Counted from the first letter of the stretch, positions 52,977-62,038 are shown. The stretch: 64,000 bases of DNA from an uncultured Paracoccaceae bacterium (GCA_947494445.1 CANLVD010000009.1:81206-145205), one strand, 5' to 3'. Notes: generated from the letters alone by a model not told the origin. A program made the numbers and translations.

Positions 52977-53990
52977 TCAGGGTTTGAGGCGGGCCTTGCG
53001 GAAACTGGCAGGCGTCAGACCAGCCCAGCGTTTGAAGGCGCGGGTGAAGGCGCTTTGCTCGGAAAAGCCGGTCAGGAAGGCCACTTCGGACAGGGAATAG
53101 CGCGCATCCCCAAGCAGACCTTCGGCAAGTGACCGCCGGGTTTCTTCTGACAGGGTCTGGAAACTGATGCCGTCATCGGCCAGACGGCGGTGCAGGGAGC
53201 GGACGCTCATGCCAAGCCTGCGGGCGACGTCTTCCATCTTCGGGACGCCCTCGCTCAGCGCACGGGCGATCACCTCGCTTGTCTGGTCGCGGATCGATGT
53301 CTGGGGGGCGATATGGGCCAGTTCCTGATCCAGATGGCTGAGCAGAAACCGGGTAATGCCCGCATCGCCCAGACGGTTGGGACGCTCAAGGGCAGCATTT
53401 GAGATCAGAAGTGCATCCCTGTCCGAGTTGAACACCACCGGGCAGCCAAAATAGGCCTGATGGTGGGAGATGTCCTTGGGCGGGGGGTGCTGGAGATGGA
53501 CCTCAAGCGGAGAGAACCGTCCGCCTTCAGTCACCTCGCGGGCAATGGCGACGGAGCTTGCCAGCGTCGCCTCGTTCGACAGGCGCAGGCCAAGACGTCT
53601 GGGGCCTGAGCGGAGCAGCATGAACCAGTTGTCCTGTCCCTGCGGCTGGAGGTCGTATTCCACCACGGACGTCCAGAGGCGGGCATAGCGTACGACACGC
53701 GCACATGAGCCCTTAAGCGTCGGTGCGGCCTTGTAGGCCAGCCCAAGCGCGCCGTAATTGTCGCACGCCATGCTGGCGCCGGTGCGCAGGGGAAGGTCGG
53801 TTACGTCGATCTGTTGGGCAATATCCTCAATCAGGGCGTAATAGGCGGTGTCGGACACCATGGTCGCGGGATCGGGTGCCGCATCCGGGTCAAGCCCGAG
53901 ACCGCGCAGGAGCCGGGCGGCGTCGATGCCGGGACCGGCAGCCGCCACGATCTTGTGCACGAAAAGAGACGTCACCTGACCCATGGGCAA
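52977..53990 (-). CDS. AraC-family transcriptional regulator
   Basis: The 337-residue protein has an arabinose-binding-like N-terminal domain (PF12625 type: LRTGASMACDNYGALGLAYKAAPTLKG) and a C-terminal double helix-turn-helix (MEDVARRLGMSVRSLHRRLADDG, SEVAFLTGFSEQSAFTRAFKRWAG). It starts 32 bp after the fused ATPase-SDR gene stop and may control that operon and the two following genes. The ligand is unknown. Confidence 0.9.
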   Translation of the reverse strand: MPMGQVTSLFVHKIVAAAGPGIDAARLLRGLGLDPDAAPDPATMVSDTAYYALIEDIAQQIDVTDLPLRTGASMACDNYGALGLAYKAAPTLKGSCARVVRYARLWTSVVEYDLQPQGQDNWFMLLRSGPRRLGLRLSNEATLASSVAIAREVTEGGRFSPLEVHLQHPPPKDISHHQAYFGCPVVFNSDRDALLISNAALERPNRLGDAGITRFLLSHLDQELAHIAPQTSIRDQTSEVIARALSEGVPKMEDVARRLGMSVRSLHRRLADDGISFQTLSEETRRSLAEGLLGDARYSLSEVAFLTGFSEQSAFTRAFKRWAGLTPASFRKARLKP

Positions 53991-54022
53991 CTATACCGCC
54001 TGTTGGACGCATCGGAAAGATG

Positions 54023-55615
54023 TCAGGGCAGGTAGCCCGACATCTCTTCCTCGACCTCCTTGGGATCATGCTCAAGCCCTGCACGCAGGCCCTGCGCCAT
54101 GTCGCCGGGGTAGATGTCATTCTCGTCGCCTGCCTCGACCCCGTTCAGGGCTGCGCGGACCACATCTGCGGGGTCAAGCTTGGGTGGTGGGAAGTCCTTG
54201 CTCATGTCGGTATCAACCGCGCCGGGCATGACCGCAAACACCTGCGTGCCCTGCGCCTTGAGTTCGGCGCGAACAGCCTGTGTCAGGCTGAGACCTGCGG
54301 CTTTGCTGGCGCAAAGCGTCCCCATCATCGGCAGGGCGACGCGGCTGAGGATCGACAGCATGTTGATGATGCCGCCGCCGCCATTGGCCTTGAGCACCGG
54401 CGCGAAGGCACGGATCATCGAGAGTGTGCCGAAGTAATTCACGTCCATCTCGCGCCGTGCGTCTTCCATTGCGGGCGATTTGAGCGCGCCGGAATTGCTG
54501 TTGAAACCGGCGTTGTTGATCAGGAGCGTGACGTCGCCTGCCTGCGCGGCGGCGGCAGCCACTGCGCCTGCGTCTGTGATGTCGAGCGCAACAGGCACGA
54601 TGCGGTCGTCCTTGGGCAGGGCTGACGTGTCGCGCGCAGCCGCATAGACCTTGGCCGCACCGCGGTCGAGCAAGGCTTGCACGAAGCAGGCCCCGATGCC
54701 GCGATTGGCCCCGGTGACGAAGGCAACGCTGTTTTCGATCTGCATGGCATGTGGTCCTTTCGTGGAGTGTTGTAGCCAGTCCGGGTCATATTCCGGGGAG
54801 GGGGCCGAGCGCAGCAATTTGGCGGTGTAGCTGTGTTTGGGGGCCTGAAAGACCTGATCAACCGGGCCGATCTCGCGGATCTTGCCGCGTTCCATGACCA
54901 GAACCCGGTCGGCGAGCGCGCGTACGACGGCAAGGTCGTGGGTGATGAAGAGAACCGACAGGCCATGGGTGTCGCGCAGGTCCAGCAGCAGCTTGAGGAT
55001 GCGCGCCTGAGAGGAGACATCAAGGCCCGAGACAACTTCATCGGCAATGATGAGGCGGGGCTGGCTGGCCAGCGCGCGGGCGATGCCGACGCGCTGGCGC
55101 TGGCCGCCGGAAATGCGGTGGGGGTAGAGGGATTTGAACTCGGGCGTGAGGCCGACCTGCGTCAGAAGCGCATCGATGGCGTCATCTGCCGGGGCGTTCT
55201 GCAGAATGCCGAAGTTGCGCAGGGGCACGGCCAGAGACTGCCCGATGGTGCGTCTGGGATTGAGCGAGGACAGCGGATCCTGAAAGATCATCTGGATGTC
55301 CTTGCGGTGCCGGGTCCAGCGGCGATACCAGCTTCGGTCGCGGGTTTTGATGGTGGCTGTGGTTGCGGGCTCCACCACCGGGTCCCCGTCAAAGAGAAGC
55401 GTGCCGGACTGGATTTTCGCAAGCCCCGCGATGGCGCGGCCCAATGTCGTCTTGCCCGAGCCGCTTTCGCCCACGAGGGCGAGAATCTCACCCGGCTGCA
55501 CTTTGAAACTGATGTCTGAGAGGACCGGGAAGCCCTTTTCATCCTTGCGCAGGAAGCGTCTGCGCTGGCCAAGGCGGATGCCTAGGCTGCGGGTTTCCAG
55601 AAGCGGGTCAGCCAT
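54023..55615 (-). CDS. ABC transporter ATPase fused in frame to an SDR
   Basis: The 530-residue reading frame holds two proteins. Residues 1-290 are a DppF/OppF-type ATPase: Walker A GESGSGKTTLG, Q-loop FQDPLSSLNP, signature ISGGQRQRVGIARAL, Walker B LIIADE, His-loop FITHDLAVV. After DPDWLQHSTKGPHA comes MQIENSVAFVTGANRGIG, a complete 240-residue SDR with NNAGFNSN and an SI..-YxxxK-type active site (catalytic Tyr position reads TLCASKAAG). GAAAGGACC precedes the internal ATG at 54745, so the SDR can also be made alone. The DppF stop has been lost, or this is a true fusion. Starts inside the end of the DppD-like gene. Confidence 0.85.
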   Translation of the reverse strand: MADPLLETRSLGIRLGQRRRFLRKDEKGFPVLSDISFKVQPGEILALVGESGSGKTTLGRAIAGLAKIQSGTLLFDGDPVVEPATTATIKTRDRSWYRRWTRHRKDIQMIFQDPLSSLNPRRTIGQSLAVPLRNFGILQNAPADDAIDALLTQVGLTPEFKSLYPHRISGGQRQRVGIARALASQPRLIIADEVVSGLDVSSQARILKLLLDLRDTHGLSVLFITHDLAVVRALADRVLVMERGKIREIGPVDQVFQAPKHSYTAKLLRSAPSPEYDPDWLQHSTKGPHAMQIENSVAFVTGANRGIGACFVQALLDRGAAKVYAAARDTSALPKDDRIVPVALDITDAGAVAAAAAQAGDVTLLINNAGFNSNSGALKSPAMEDARREMDVNYFGTLSMIRAFAPVLKANGGGGIINMLSILSRVALPMMGTLCASKAAGLSLTQAVRAELKAQGTQVFAVMPGAVDTDMSKDFPPPKLDPADVVRAALNGVEAGDENDIYPGDMAQGLRAGLEHDPKEVEEEMSGYLP

Positions 55616-56450
55616 TGCCGGTACCTGCCTCGGTGATCAACTGTTCCAGCAACGCAGGCGGGATCGGCTCCAAGCCGCGACCGGTCTCGTCATGGCGGGG
55701 CGTGGCCGCGAGAAGCGCGCGGGTATAGGCGTGCCGGGGCGCTGTTATGATCTGGTCACACGGCGCCTGTTCGATGATGCGCCCGCCATGCATCACGGTC
55801 ACTGACTGGCAGATCTTGGCAACGACGCAGAGGTCATGAGTGACGAACATCAGACCGACGCCGGTGTCCTGCTGCAACTCCCGGATCAGGCGCAGCACAT
55901 CCTTTTGCACGGTGGCATCAAGCGCTGTTGTCGGCTCGTCAGCGATGACCAGCCGGGGATGGGAGGCAAATGCGGCGGCGATCAGGGCGCGCTGGCGCAT
56001 GCCGCCTGACAGCTCATGCGGGAAGGATTTTGCGACCTTGGCGGCTGAGGGGATGCGCACGGCGTCAAGCCAGCGGATGACCTCGGCCAGACGGTGGGCG
56101 CGGGGCGTTGGGGGCAGAACCTCGGCCAGTTGCGCGCCGATGGTGCGGCAGGGGTTGAGCGCGGTCAGCGGATCTTGCGGGATGAACGCTGTCGTGCGGC
56201 TTTGCAGCTTGCGGCGGTGGCGTGCCGAGAGGCTCAGAAGGTCCTGCCCGTCCAGCCGGATCGCGCCATGGGTAATGCGCGCGTCGCGCGGCAGGACGCC
56301 CAGAATTGCCTTGCCGAGCATGGATTTTCCGGCCCCGGATTCGCCCACGACCCCGCCGATTTCGGCTGCATTTATGGTGAGCGACACATTGCGCAGGACG
56401 GGCGCGCCGTGCACTTCGATCGACAGGGTGTCCACCTCAAGCAAGCTCAT
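55608..56450 (-). CDS. Oligopeptide/dipeptide-type ABC transporter ATPase (DppD/OppD)
   Basis: From MSLLEVDTLSIEVHGAPVLRN the protein has 280 residues with Walker A VGESGAGKSMLG, signature ELSGGMRQRALIAAAFA, Walker B LVIADEPTTALD, the His-loop FVTHDLCVV, and a C-terminal PRHAYTRALLAATP segment typical of the peptide/nickel class. It overlaps the permease stop (ATGA) and the fused ATPase start by eight bases. Part of the transporter operon. Confidence 0.93.
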   Translation of the reverse strand: MSLLEVDTLSIEVHGAPVLRNVSLTINAAEIGGVVGESGAGKSMLGKAILGVLPRDARITHGAIRLDGQDLLSLSARHRRKLQSRTTAFIPQDPLTALNPCRTIGAQLAEVLPPTPRAHRLAEVIRWLDAVRIPSAAKVAKSFPHELSGGMRQRALIAAAFASHPRLVIADEPTTALDATVQKDVLRLIRELQQDTGVGLMFVTHDLCVVAKICQSVTVMHGGRIIEQAPCDQIITAPRHAYTRALLAATPRHDETGRGLEPIPPALLEQLITEAGTGNG

Positions 56451-57370
56451 TTGCGCAGCACCGGATCGAGGTAGTAGCGCAGCGCGTCGCCTGTGGCGTT
56501 CAGGGCAAGGATGGTCAGGATCAGGGCCGCAACCGGGAAGGTCATGACCCACCATGCCTCGTTCAGGACGCGGCGGCCCTCGGCGATCATGTCGCCCCAG
56601 GTGACGGCACCAGACGAGACCGAGAGCGAGACGAAACTGAGGATGGTTTCAACCACGATGGCGATGCCGATCTCGAAGAAAAACAGGGTGACCAGAAGCG
56701 GTAGAATATTGGGCAGCACCTCACGGGTGAGGATGCTGAAATCGCTGCCGCCAGTGATGCGGGCCGCATCGATATAGTCACGGCTGCGCTGTTGCAGGAC
56801 ATCGGCGCGGACCACGCGGGCAAAGCGGGTCCAGTCGATGACGGCGACCACGATGATGACAGAGGTAAGCGTGGTGCCCAGAAGGGCCACGAGGATGATC
56901 GACAGAAGCACCGGCGGAAAGGCCAGCCAGACATCGACGATGCGCCCGATGATGGCGTCGATCCAGCCGCCGTAAAAGCCCGAGACGGCGCCGAGGATGA
57001 CGCCGAAGGTGGCGGCGAGACAGGCAACGGACACGCCAACGATGACGGCCACGCGCGCGCCGTGGATCAGGCGGGAGGCCACGTCGCGGCCAAGACTGTC
57101 GGTACCCAGCGGATAGGCCCATGGATTGTCGATCCCGTAGTAGCCCGGGTCACTGTTCAGCCAAGCGGGCGGCATGTTGATCAGGAAAAGGTCATCGAGC
57201 GTGGGGTCATGCAGCGCGATCTGAGGAGCGAAAAGCGCCGCAATCAGAAGCAGACCAAGGACCAGACCGCCGAAGATCAGCCGCAGGCGGGACACGCTTT
57301 CGGCAGAGCGTTCAAGGCCGCTGCCGGTTCCGGTTTCCTTGGACAATGCAAAACGTTCGACGTCGCTCAT
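56447..57370 (-). CDS. Dipeptide-type ABC transporter permease (DppC/OppC)
   Basis: The 307-residue protein starts MSDVERFALSKETGTGSGLERS with a cytosolic leader, then about six membrane helices. A family loop is visible in YPLGTDSLGRDVASRLIHGARVA, and the EAA-type loop in RDYIDAARITGGSDFSILTREVLPNILP. Its start overlaps the other permease stop by four bases. Confidence 0.92.
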   Translation of the reverse strand: MSDVERFALSKETGTGSGLERSAESVSRLRLIFGGLVLGLLLIAALFAPQIALHDPTLDDLFLINMPPAWLNSDPGYYGIDNPWAYPLGTDSLGRDVASRLIHGARVAVIVGVSVACLAATFGVILGAVSGFYGGWIDAIIGRIVDVWLAFPPVLLSIILVALLGTTLTSVIIVVAVIDWTRFARVVRADVLQQRSRDYIDAARITGGSDFSILTREVLPNILPLLVTLFFFEIGIAIVVETILSFVSLSVSSGAVTWGDMIAEGRRVLNEAWWVMTFPVAALILTILALNATGDALRYYLDPVLRK

Positions 57371-58371
57371 CTGGGTTTCCTCAGCCTTGGGTCAGCCAGT
57401 TTGTAAAGCCCGTTCGAGGACAGGTTGATGAGGATGAAGATCAGCGCGAAGATCATGACGATCCCCTGAATGAGCGGCAGATCGCGGTTGAGTACGGCAG
57501 AGATGGCGGCAGAACCGATGCCGGGCAGGGAAAACTGCCGCTCAATCAGGACGGTGCCGCCGATCAGGAATGTCAGCTGCACAGAGGTGAGCGCGATGGT
57601 GGGCACCATGGCGTTGCGCAGCGCCTCGCCCAGCACGATGGTCAGGCGGCTTTTTCCCTTGGTCTGGGCGAGCATCACGTAATCCTGCGCCATGGCCTCT
57701 TCCAGCGATGATTTCAGGACCCGTGTGATGCCGGCGGCCAGTGGCAGGGCAAGGGCTGTGGCGGGCAGGATGGCGTAGCGCATCAGTTCGGCAAAGGCCT
57801 GAAAGCGCAGGGTGACGAGGGATTCCAGCAAGAAGAAATTGGTCGAAAACTCCTGCGCTGTGCGCGGGTCGAAGCGGCCCGAGATCGGCATGTTGGGCAG
57901 AAACAGCGTGACGATCAGGATGAAGATCAGCGCCCAGAGGAAATCGGGGATGGCCTGTGCCAGACCGCTGAGCCCGTCGATGACAAAGGTGGCCAGCGGG
58001 GTTTGCAGCCAGACGGCAAGGATCGAGAGGGTAAAGGCCAGCAGGCCTGCGATCAGGCTGGCCAGCAGGACCAGTTCGAGTGTGGCGGGCAGACGGTCGA
58101 GGATGACCTCTAGCACCGGCAGGCGGAACTGGGTGGAGGTGCCGAAATCCAGCCGGACCACATCGCCAAGCCAGATCAGGTATTGTTGAGCGATGGATTT
58201 GTCCAGGCCGTAGAGGCGTTCGAGATTGGCGCGCACTTCGTCCGTGGCACCGGGGGGCAGCATCATGGCGATCGGGTCACCGGGGACCAGCCGCAGGATG
58301 GCAAAGACCACGACCGACACGCCCAGCAGCGTCAGCCCGATGGATGCAAGGGATAGGGCAAATCGGGTCAC
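57367..58371 (-). CDS. Dipeptide-type ABC transporter permease (DppB/OppB)
   Basis: The 334-residue protein has six membrane helices, the DppB-type start LGVSVVVFAILRLVPGDPIAMMLPPGAT, and the coupling loop LEEAMAQDYVMLAQTKGKSRLTIVLGEALRNA. It lies 48 bp after the binding-protein gene. Standard length. Confidence 0.93.
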   Translation of the reverse strand: MTRFALSLASIGLTLLGVSVVVFAILRLVPGDPIAMMLPPGATDEVRANLERLYGLDKSIAQQYLIWLGDVVRLDFGTSTQFRLPVLEVILDRLPATLELVLLASLIAGLLAFTLSILAVWLQTPLATFVIDGLSGLAQAIPDFLWALIFILIVTLFLPNMPISGRFDPRTAQEFSTNFFLLESLVTLRFQAFAELMRYAILPATALALPLAAGITRVLKSSLEEAMAQDYVMLAQTKGKSRLTIVLGEALRNAMVPTIALTSVQLTFLIGGTVLIERQFSLPGIGSAAISAVLNRDLPLIQGIVMIFALIFILINLSSNGLYKLADPRLRKPR

Positions 58372-58419
58372 GCGCGGTCAGTCCTGACGCCCATTTTGAG
58401 GGGCGTCAGGAAGCTCGGA

Positions 58420-59922
58420 TCACTGTGTGCTGACGTTTTGCGGCAGCAGGAAATTTGCCACATGCGGCGTCACCGTCAGACCGTCGCGATAGACGATGGG
58501 CTGGACGAATTGCAGAAGCGGGATCACCATGGCGTTCTCGGCGATATAGGCGTCCACCGCCTTGTAGCCGTCGATCCGCTTTGCCTCGTCCACTTCACCC
58601 CAGAGCGCGCCGATCATGCCGTCCACATCGTCTGTGTCCCATGTCGAATGCGGCGAGGGGCCGAACATGGAGAAGCCGGTGGAGGTCGAAGGATCGCCGA
58701 TGGAGTTGCCCCAGTTGTAGAAGGCTGCCGGGGCCAGTTCATCGCGTGCGCGCAGGTCGAAATGTTTGGCGATCTCATAGACCTCGATCTCGGCCTCGAT
58801 GCCGACGCGCTTCCACATGCCGGTGATGGCCTGGATCATCTCGTAATCCTTGGGCTTGAAGCCGCGCGTGGTCTGGATCTTGAACTTGACCGGATTGTCC
58901 GCCGAATAGCCCGATGCGGCCAGAAGCTCCTTGGCTTTTTCAGGGTCGTAGGCCACCTTCGTGTCCGCGTTGAAGGCGGAATATTGCGGGGCCTGCAACG
59001 TGTCGATGGGCACGCCATAGCCGCGCAGCAGACGGTCGACGATCAGCGGCTTGTTGATCGCATGAGCGGCTGCCTTGCGCACGTTGGGATCTTCCATCAC
59101 GTCGACATCATTGATGAAGATCATGCCGATGTCGGACACGGGCGTGGTGACGCCTGACAGACCGTCCTTGGCGACCAGGCGGTCATATTCCTCATACGGG
59201 ATCTCAAGCGTGATGTCGGAGGCGCCGGTCTCAACCTCGGCCACGCGGGCAGAGGCGTCGGGGACAAATTTGAAGATCACGGTCTCGAACTGGGGGGCAT
59301 CACCCCAATAGTCGTCGAAGCGCTTGAGGCGCACGAAGGAATCCGCGACATACTCGTCGACCATGTAAGGACCTGAGCCGATGGGGGCTTTCTCGAAGCC
59401 TTCGGCACCCACTTCGGTGTAGTAATCCTTGGGCAGGACATAGGCGGTCAGGAAGGCCATCCACTTGAAAATGGTGGGATCAAAGCGCAGAACGTCAGCT
59501 TCGACCCGGTTGCCCTCGACCGTGAAATTGCCAAGCGTGGACCACAGGAACTGGATCGGGTTGCCGGTGTCGGCATTGCCCGCGCGTTCCAGCGACCAGA
59601 CAACATCGGCAGGCGTTACTGGGTCGCCATTGTGCCATTTGGCGCCCTCGCGGACCTCCATATAGACCTTAGTGCGATCCTCGTTCCAGCCCCAGTCGGT
59701 CAGCAGGCCGGGCTTGAAGGTCAGGTCCGGGTTCTGGTCGATGTACTGGTCGAACACCGATTTATAGATCGACTGGATGGTCGGATTGACCGCTGATGGG
59801 CCGACGGTGCCGTCCCAGCTGGGCAGTGAGACGTTATAGGCAATTGCCAGAGTGCTGTCATCGGCGGCGGCCATGTTGGCCGCCATGGCCGCACCTGCAA
59901 CCAGGCTCAAAAACTTGTTCAT
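58420..59922 (-). CDS. Family 5 extracellular solute-binding protein
   Basis: The 500-residue precursor has a signal peptide (MNKFLSLVAGAAMAANMAAA) and the SBP_bac_5 pattern: KPGLLTDWGWNEDRTKVYMEVREGAKWHNGDPVTPADVVWSLERA-like early segment, then GSGPYMVDEY and AAHAINKPLIVDRLLRGYG. Family members bind peptides, nickel, opines or glycosides; the ligand is not readable. It lies between the hydrolase gene and the permeases. Confidence 0.93.
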   Translation of the reverse strand: MNKFLSLVAGAAMAANMAAADDSTLAIAYNVSLPSWDGTVGPSAVNPTIQSIYKSVFDQYIDQNPDLTFKPGLLTDWGWNEDRTKVYMEVREGAKWHNGDPVTPADVVWSLERAGNADTGNPIQFLWSTLGNFTVEGNRVEADVLRFDPTIFKWMAFLTAYVLPKDYYTEVGAEGFEKAPIGSGPYMVDEYVADSFVRLKRFDDYWGDAPQFETVIFKFVPDASARVAEVETGASDITLEIPYEEYDRLVAKDGLSGVTTPVSDIGMIFINDVDVMEDPNVRKAAAHAINKPLIVDRLLRGYGVPIDTLQAPQYSAFNADTKVAYDPEKAKELLAASGYSADNPVKFKIQTTRGFKPKDYEMIQAITGMWKRVGIEAEIEVYEIAKHFDLRARDELAPAAFYNWGNSIGDPSTSTGFSMFGPSPHSTWDTDDVDGMIGALWGEVDEAKRIDGYKAVDAYIAENAMVIPLLQFVQPIVYRDGLTVTPHVANFLLPQNVSTQ

Positions 59923-59947
59923 TTTGGTTTCTCCCCGAAAACTCTGA

Positions 59948-61189
59948 TTATACCGCTTTGCCTTCGCTGCTGGCCCAGTTGGCCATCAGCTCGTTGGACG
60001 GCAGTGTTTCATCCACCAGCTTGCGCGCGGTTTCCTGCCCCGCGACCGGCAGACCTGCAGGGTCGAGCGCGCCGATCTGCACCAGAACGGAGGCCTGATC
60101 CCAGTAGATATGCTCGTGATAGAGCTTGTCGCCGCGGAAATTCACGATGGCGACCAGCGGGATTTCGACATATTTGCCGGTGGGCGCGAGGCCCGGCAGC
60201 ATCCAGTCAATCTCGCGGTCATGGGTGAAGCAGAACAGCATCTCGTCCACCAGACGGTCCGTGCCGATGGTCCGCGAGATCGGGATCAGCTTGGTGTCCT
60301 CGGGGTTGGCATCAACAAAATGGTGCTTGTAGAAGCGCGCCAGATGCTGATAGCCGACACCGCCGGTCATGGTCGGGATGTGGTTCACGTAAGGTTCGTC
60401 CACCATGGTTTTCATGGTCGCATGAACATCCCGGGTGGCGAACTCGTGATAGCAATGCATGTCCCACAGATGCGAGAGATCATAAATCGGGCCGAGCACA
60501 TTGCGCATCAGCGTGAGCGAGCGTGAATAGGCCATCAGGGTGGATGGCTTGTCGAAGCTGTCGCGCCCATGGGTGGCAAAGGCGTGATCGACGCCGGCAT
60601 AGTCGTAGAACTGGAAATCAGAGCGGTCGGCAAAGGCCTCCTTGATCTTGACCACAGCCTCGGGCGGGGCGAACTTGTCCAGCTCGGCAAAGTGGAACAC
60701 CATCGGGCAGGAGATGTTCTTGCCTTCATCCAGCGCGTCTTCGATGGCAACGCCGTAATAGGAGACGGCGCAATCGACATCGGTGCGCGCGGCCGTGAGG
60801 TACGCCAGCTTGCCGCCCAGACAATAGCCAAGCGCGCCGACCTTGCCGACAACCTCGTCCATGGCGCGCATATGTGCGATGGTGGTGCCCGCGTCACGGA
60901 TGCCCTGATCGACGTCGAATTGCTGGTAGAAGCCGAAGGCCTTGCCGAAATCCTCTTCGCTGTAACCGAGGTTCACATCCGGCTCCATCCGCCAGAAAAG
61001 GTCGGGAACGAGTACCACATAGCCCTCTTCTGCGAAGTGATCGGCCATGGATTTCATATAGTCATTGATGCCGAAAATTTCTTGCAGCAGCACCAGACCG
61101 GGGCCGGATCCTGTCTCCGGTTTGGCCATATATGCCTTGAACGATCCGCCATCCTCGGCCGTGATCTGAATGAATGAGCCTTGCGCCAT
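59948..61189 (-). CDS. Dienelactone hydrolase fused to a SnoaL-like domain
   Basis: From MAQGSFIQITAEDGGSFKAY the protein has 413 residues. Residues 1-235 form a dienelactone-hydrolase alpha/beta fold with the nucleophile Cys in GALGYCLGGKLAYL, Asp in AELDKFAPPE and His in GVDHAFATHG. The remainder looks like a SnoaL/NTF2-type domain (LWDMHCYHEFATRDVHATMKTMV, DEMLFCFTHDREIDWMLPG, GKYVEIPLVAIVNFRGDKLYHEHIYWDQ). Domain fusion of this sort is known in some uncharacterised families. It is the first gene of the transporter operon and ends 25 bp before it; GGGAAGGG precedes the start at 61189, preferred over 61222. Confidence 0.85.
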   Translation of the reverse strand: MAQGSFIQITAEDGGSFKAYMAKPETGSGPGLVLLQEIFGINDYMKSMADHFAEEGYVVLVPDLFWRMEPDVNLGYSEEDFGKAFGFYQQFDVDQGIRDAGTTIAHMRAMDEVVGKVGALGYCLGGKLAYLTAARTDVDCAVSYYGVAIEDALDEGKNISCPMVFHFAELDKFAPPEAVVKIKEAFADRSDFQFYDYAGVDHAFATHGRDSFDKPSTLMAYSRSLTLMRNVLGPIYDLSHLWDMHCYHEFATRDVHATMKTMVDEPYVNHIPTMTGGVGYQHLARFYKHHFVDANPEDTKLIPISRTIGTDRLVDEMLFCFTHDREIDWMLPGLAPTGKYVEIPLVAIVNFRGDKLYHEHIYWDQASVLVQIGALDPAGLPVAGQETARKLVDETLPSNELMANWASSEGKAV

Positions 61190-61300
61190 ACCCCTTGCCC
61201 TTCCCCTAGCAATCTCGGGCATTTGGCCCGGTTTTCAGCAACCCGAAATTGGTAGGGGATAAGGTTTTGCCTGTCTAGGGTTATGTCTGAAGAAGGAAAG

Positions 61301-61345
61301 TGGCGACCCCGGCAGGATTCGAACCTGCAACCTGCCCCTTAGGAG
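61301..61345 (-). other. 3' half of tRNA-Arg(CCT): attachment site of an integrated element
   Basis: Read on the minus strand: anticodon loop CTCCTAA, stem GGGGC, variable AGGTT, T arm GCAGG-TTCGAAT-CCTGC, acceptor CGGGGTC, discriminator G and encoded CCA. The 5' side does not continue as a tRNA: before the loop the sequence reads GTATCCCT and then AT-rich DNA, with no D arm or 5' acceptor. Integrases that use tRNA genes leave such a 3' fragment at one end of the element and a full tRNA at the other; the full copy should lie to the right, outside the window. Confidence 0.8.
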
Positions 61346-61525
61346 AGGGATACTATTGTGTTTAATTATTTGTTTTTAATATACTAAATTTGAGATAAGC
61401 AAAATTTGTGAAAGCTTGTGTGTAAATGGCAATGCGCTTATCACAATGGTTCAAACCTCTGGTTTGGATCTTGTTACTAAGAACAAGAGGTGTTGTTTTC
61501 AACATAGCATTGAAAACAAAAGAAT

Positions 61526-61733
61526 TTCCCCACGTGTTGCCGCCTCCTTGCGAGGCGACCAACCGTGTTCTGTCTATCGGACTACGGCCACCTACCTAGG
61601 ATGGCCTGCCGATTGCCCTCGAATGGCGCACCGCCATAACACGGTTGGTCGCCTCGCTCGATTTGGCTTCGACCTCACTCCGGCATTCGCCTGCGTTCCG
61701 GTCGGCCAAATACGGCGGGCAACACGTGGGGGA
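61526..61733. repeat. Nested inverted-repeat element of about 208 bp
   Basis: Outer arms: CCCCACGTGTTGCCGCC (61528-61544) and its near-complement GGCGGGCAACACGTGGGG (61714-61731), two one-base insertions. Inner arms: a perfect 20-base inverted repeat at 61550-61569 and 61638-61657. A further GGCCA/TGGCC stem (61586-61606) lies in the loop. No coding frame is convincing; the spanning 61416-61799 frame is a by-product. It may be a non-autonomous (MITE-like) element, a recombination site or a structured RNA. Confidence 0.6.
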
Positions 61734-61805
61734 AAAACGATTGGTTTGCAGCTCCGGCTATCCGCCGTCGCGCAGCTGGCAGGCAAAGTCATGCCCTGAA
61801 AAGGT

Positions 61806-61848
61806 GCCTGCTAAGGCAGGCTCAAATGTTGCTTGCTGCGGCAAGCAA
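61806..61848. other. Two adjacent hairpins in the island's left part
   Basis: GCCTGC-TAAG-GCAGGC (61806-61821) and TTGCTTGC-TGCG-GCAAGCAA (61829-61848) are perfect stems separated by seven bases. No T runs follow. From here to 62038 I see no gene. Confidence 0.45.
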
Positions 61849-62038
61849 AACGGTTCGGAATAGTTATCAAGAAGAAGGCCAGTCACTGCCACGCAGTTTA
61901 CCAGCCACCCTCACACATCAAGTTCGTTCCGTTGACTCTACACTGCCACTTGACCCGTGAGCCTCTCTGCTGGTGCGCTGCCTGTCAGGCGACCGGCCTT
62001 CCGCTGGTTGCCGTTACAAGCTTAATTGCAACTAACCT

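Noticed and set aside
51199..53100. 633-residue open frame opposite the DUF1772 and metallo-beta-lactamase genes
   Set aside because: Repetitive His/Gln/Arg-rich composition and no domain; it covers two well-supported genes on the other strand.
61301..61375. Intact tRNA-Arg gene
   Set aside because: The D arm, 5' acceptor and anticodon-stem 5' strand are absent, so only the 3' half remains.
61416..61799. 127-residue open frame over the nested inverted repeat
   Set aside because: It follows the inverted arms, has no ribosome site or domain, and is best explained as chance.
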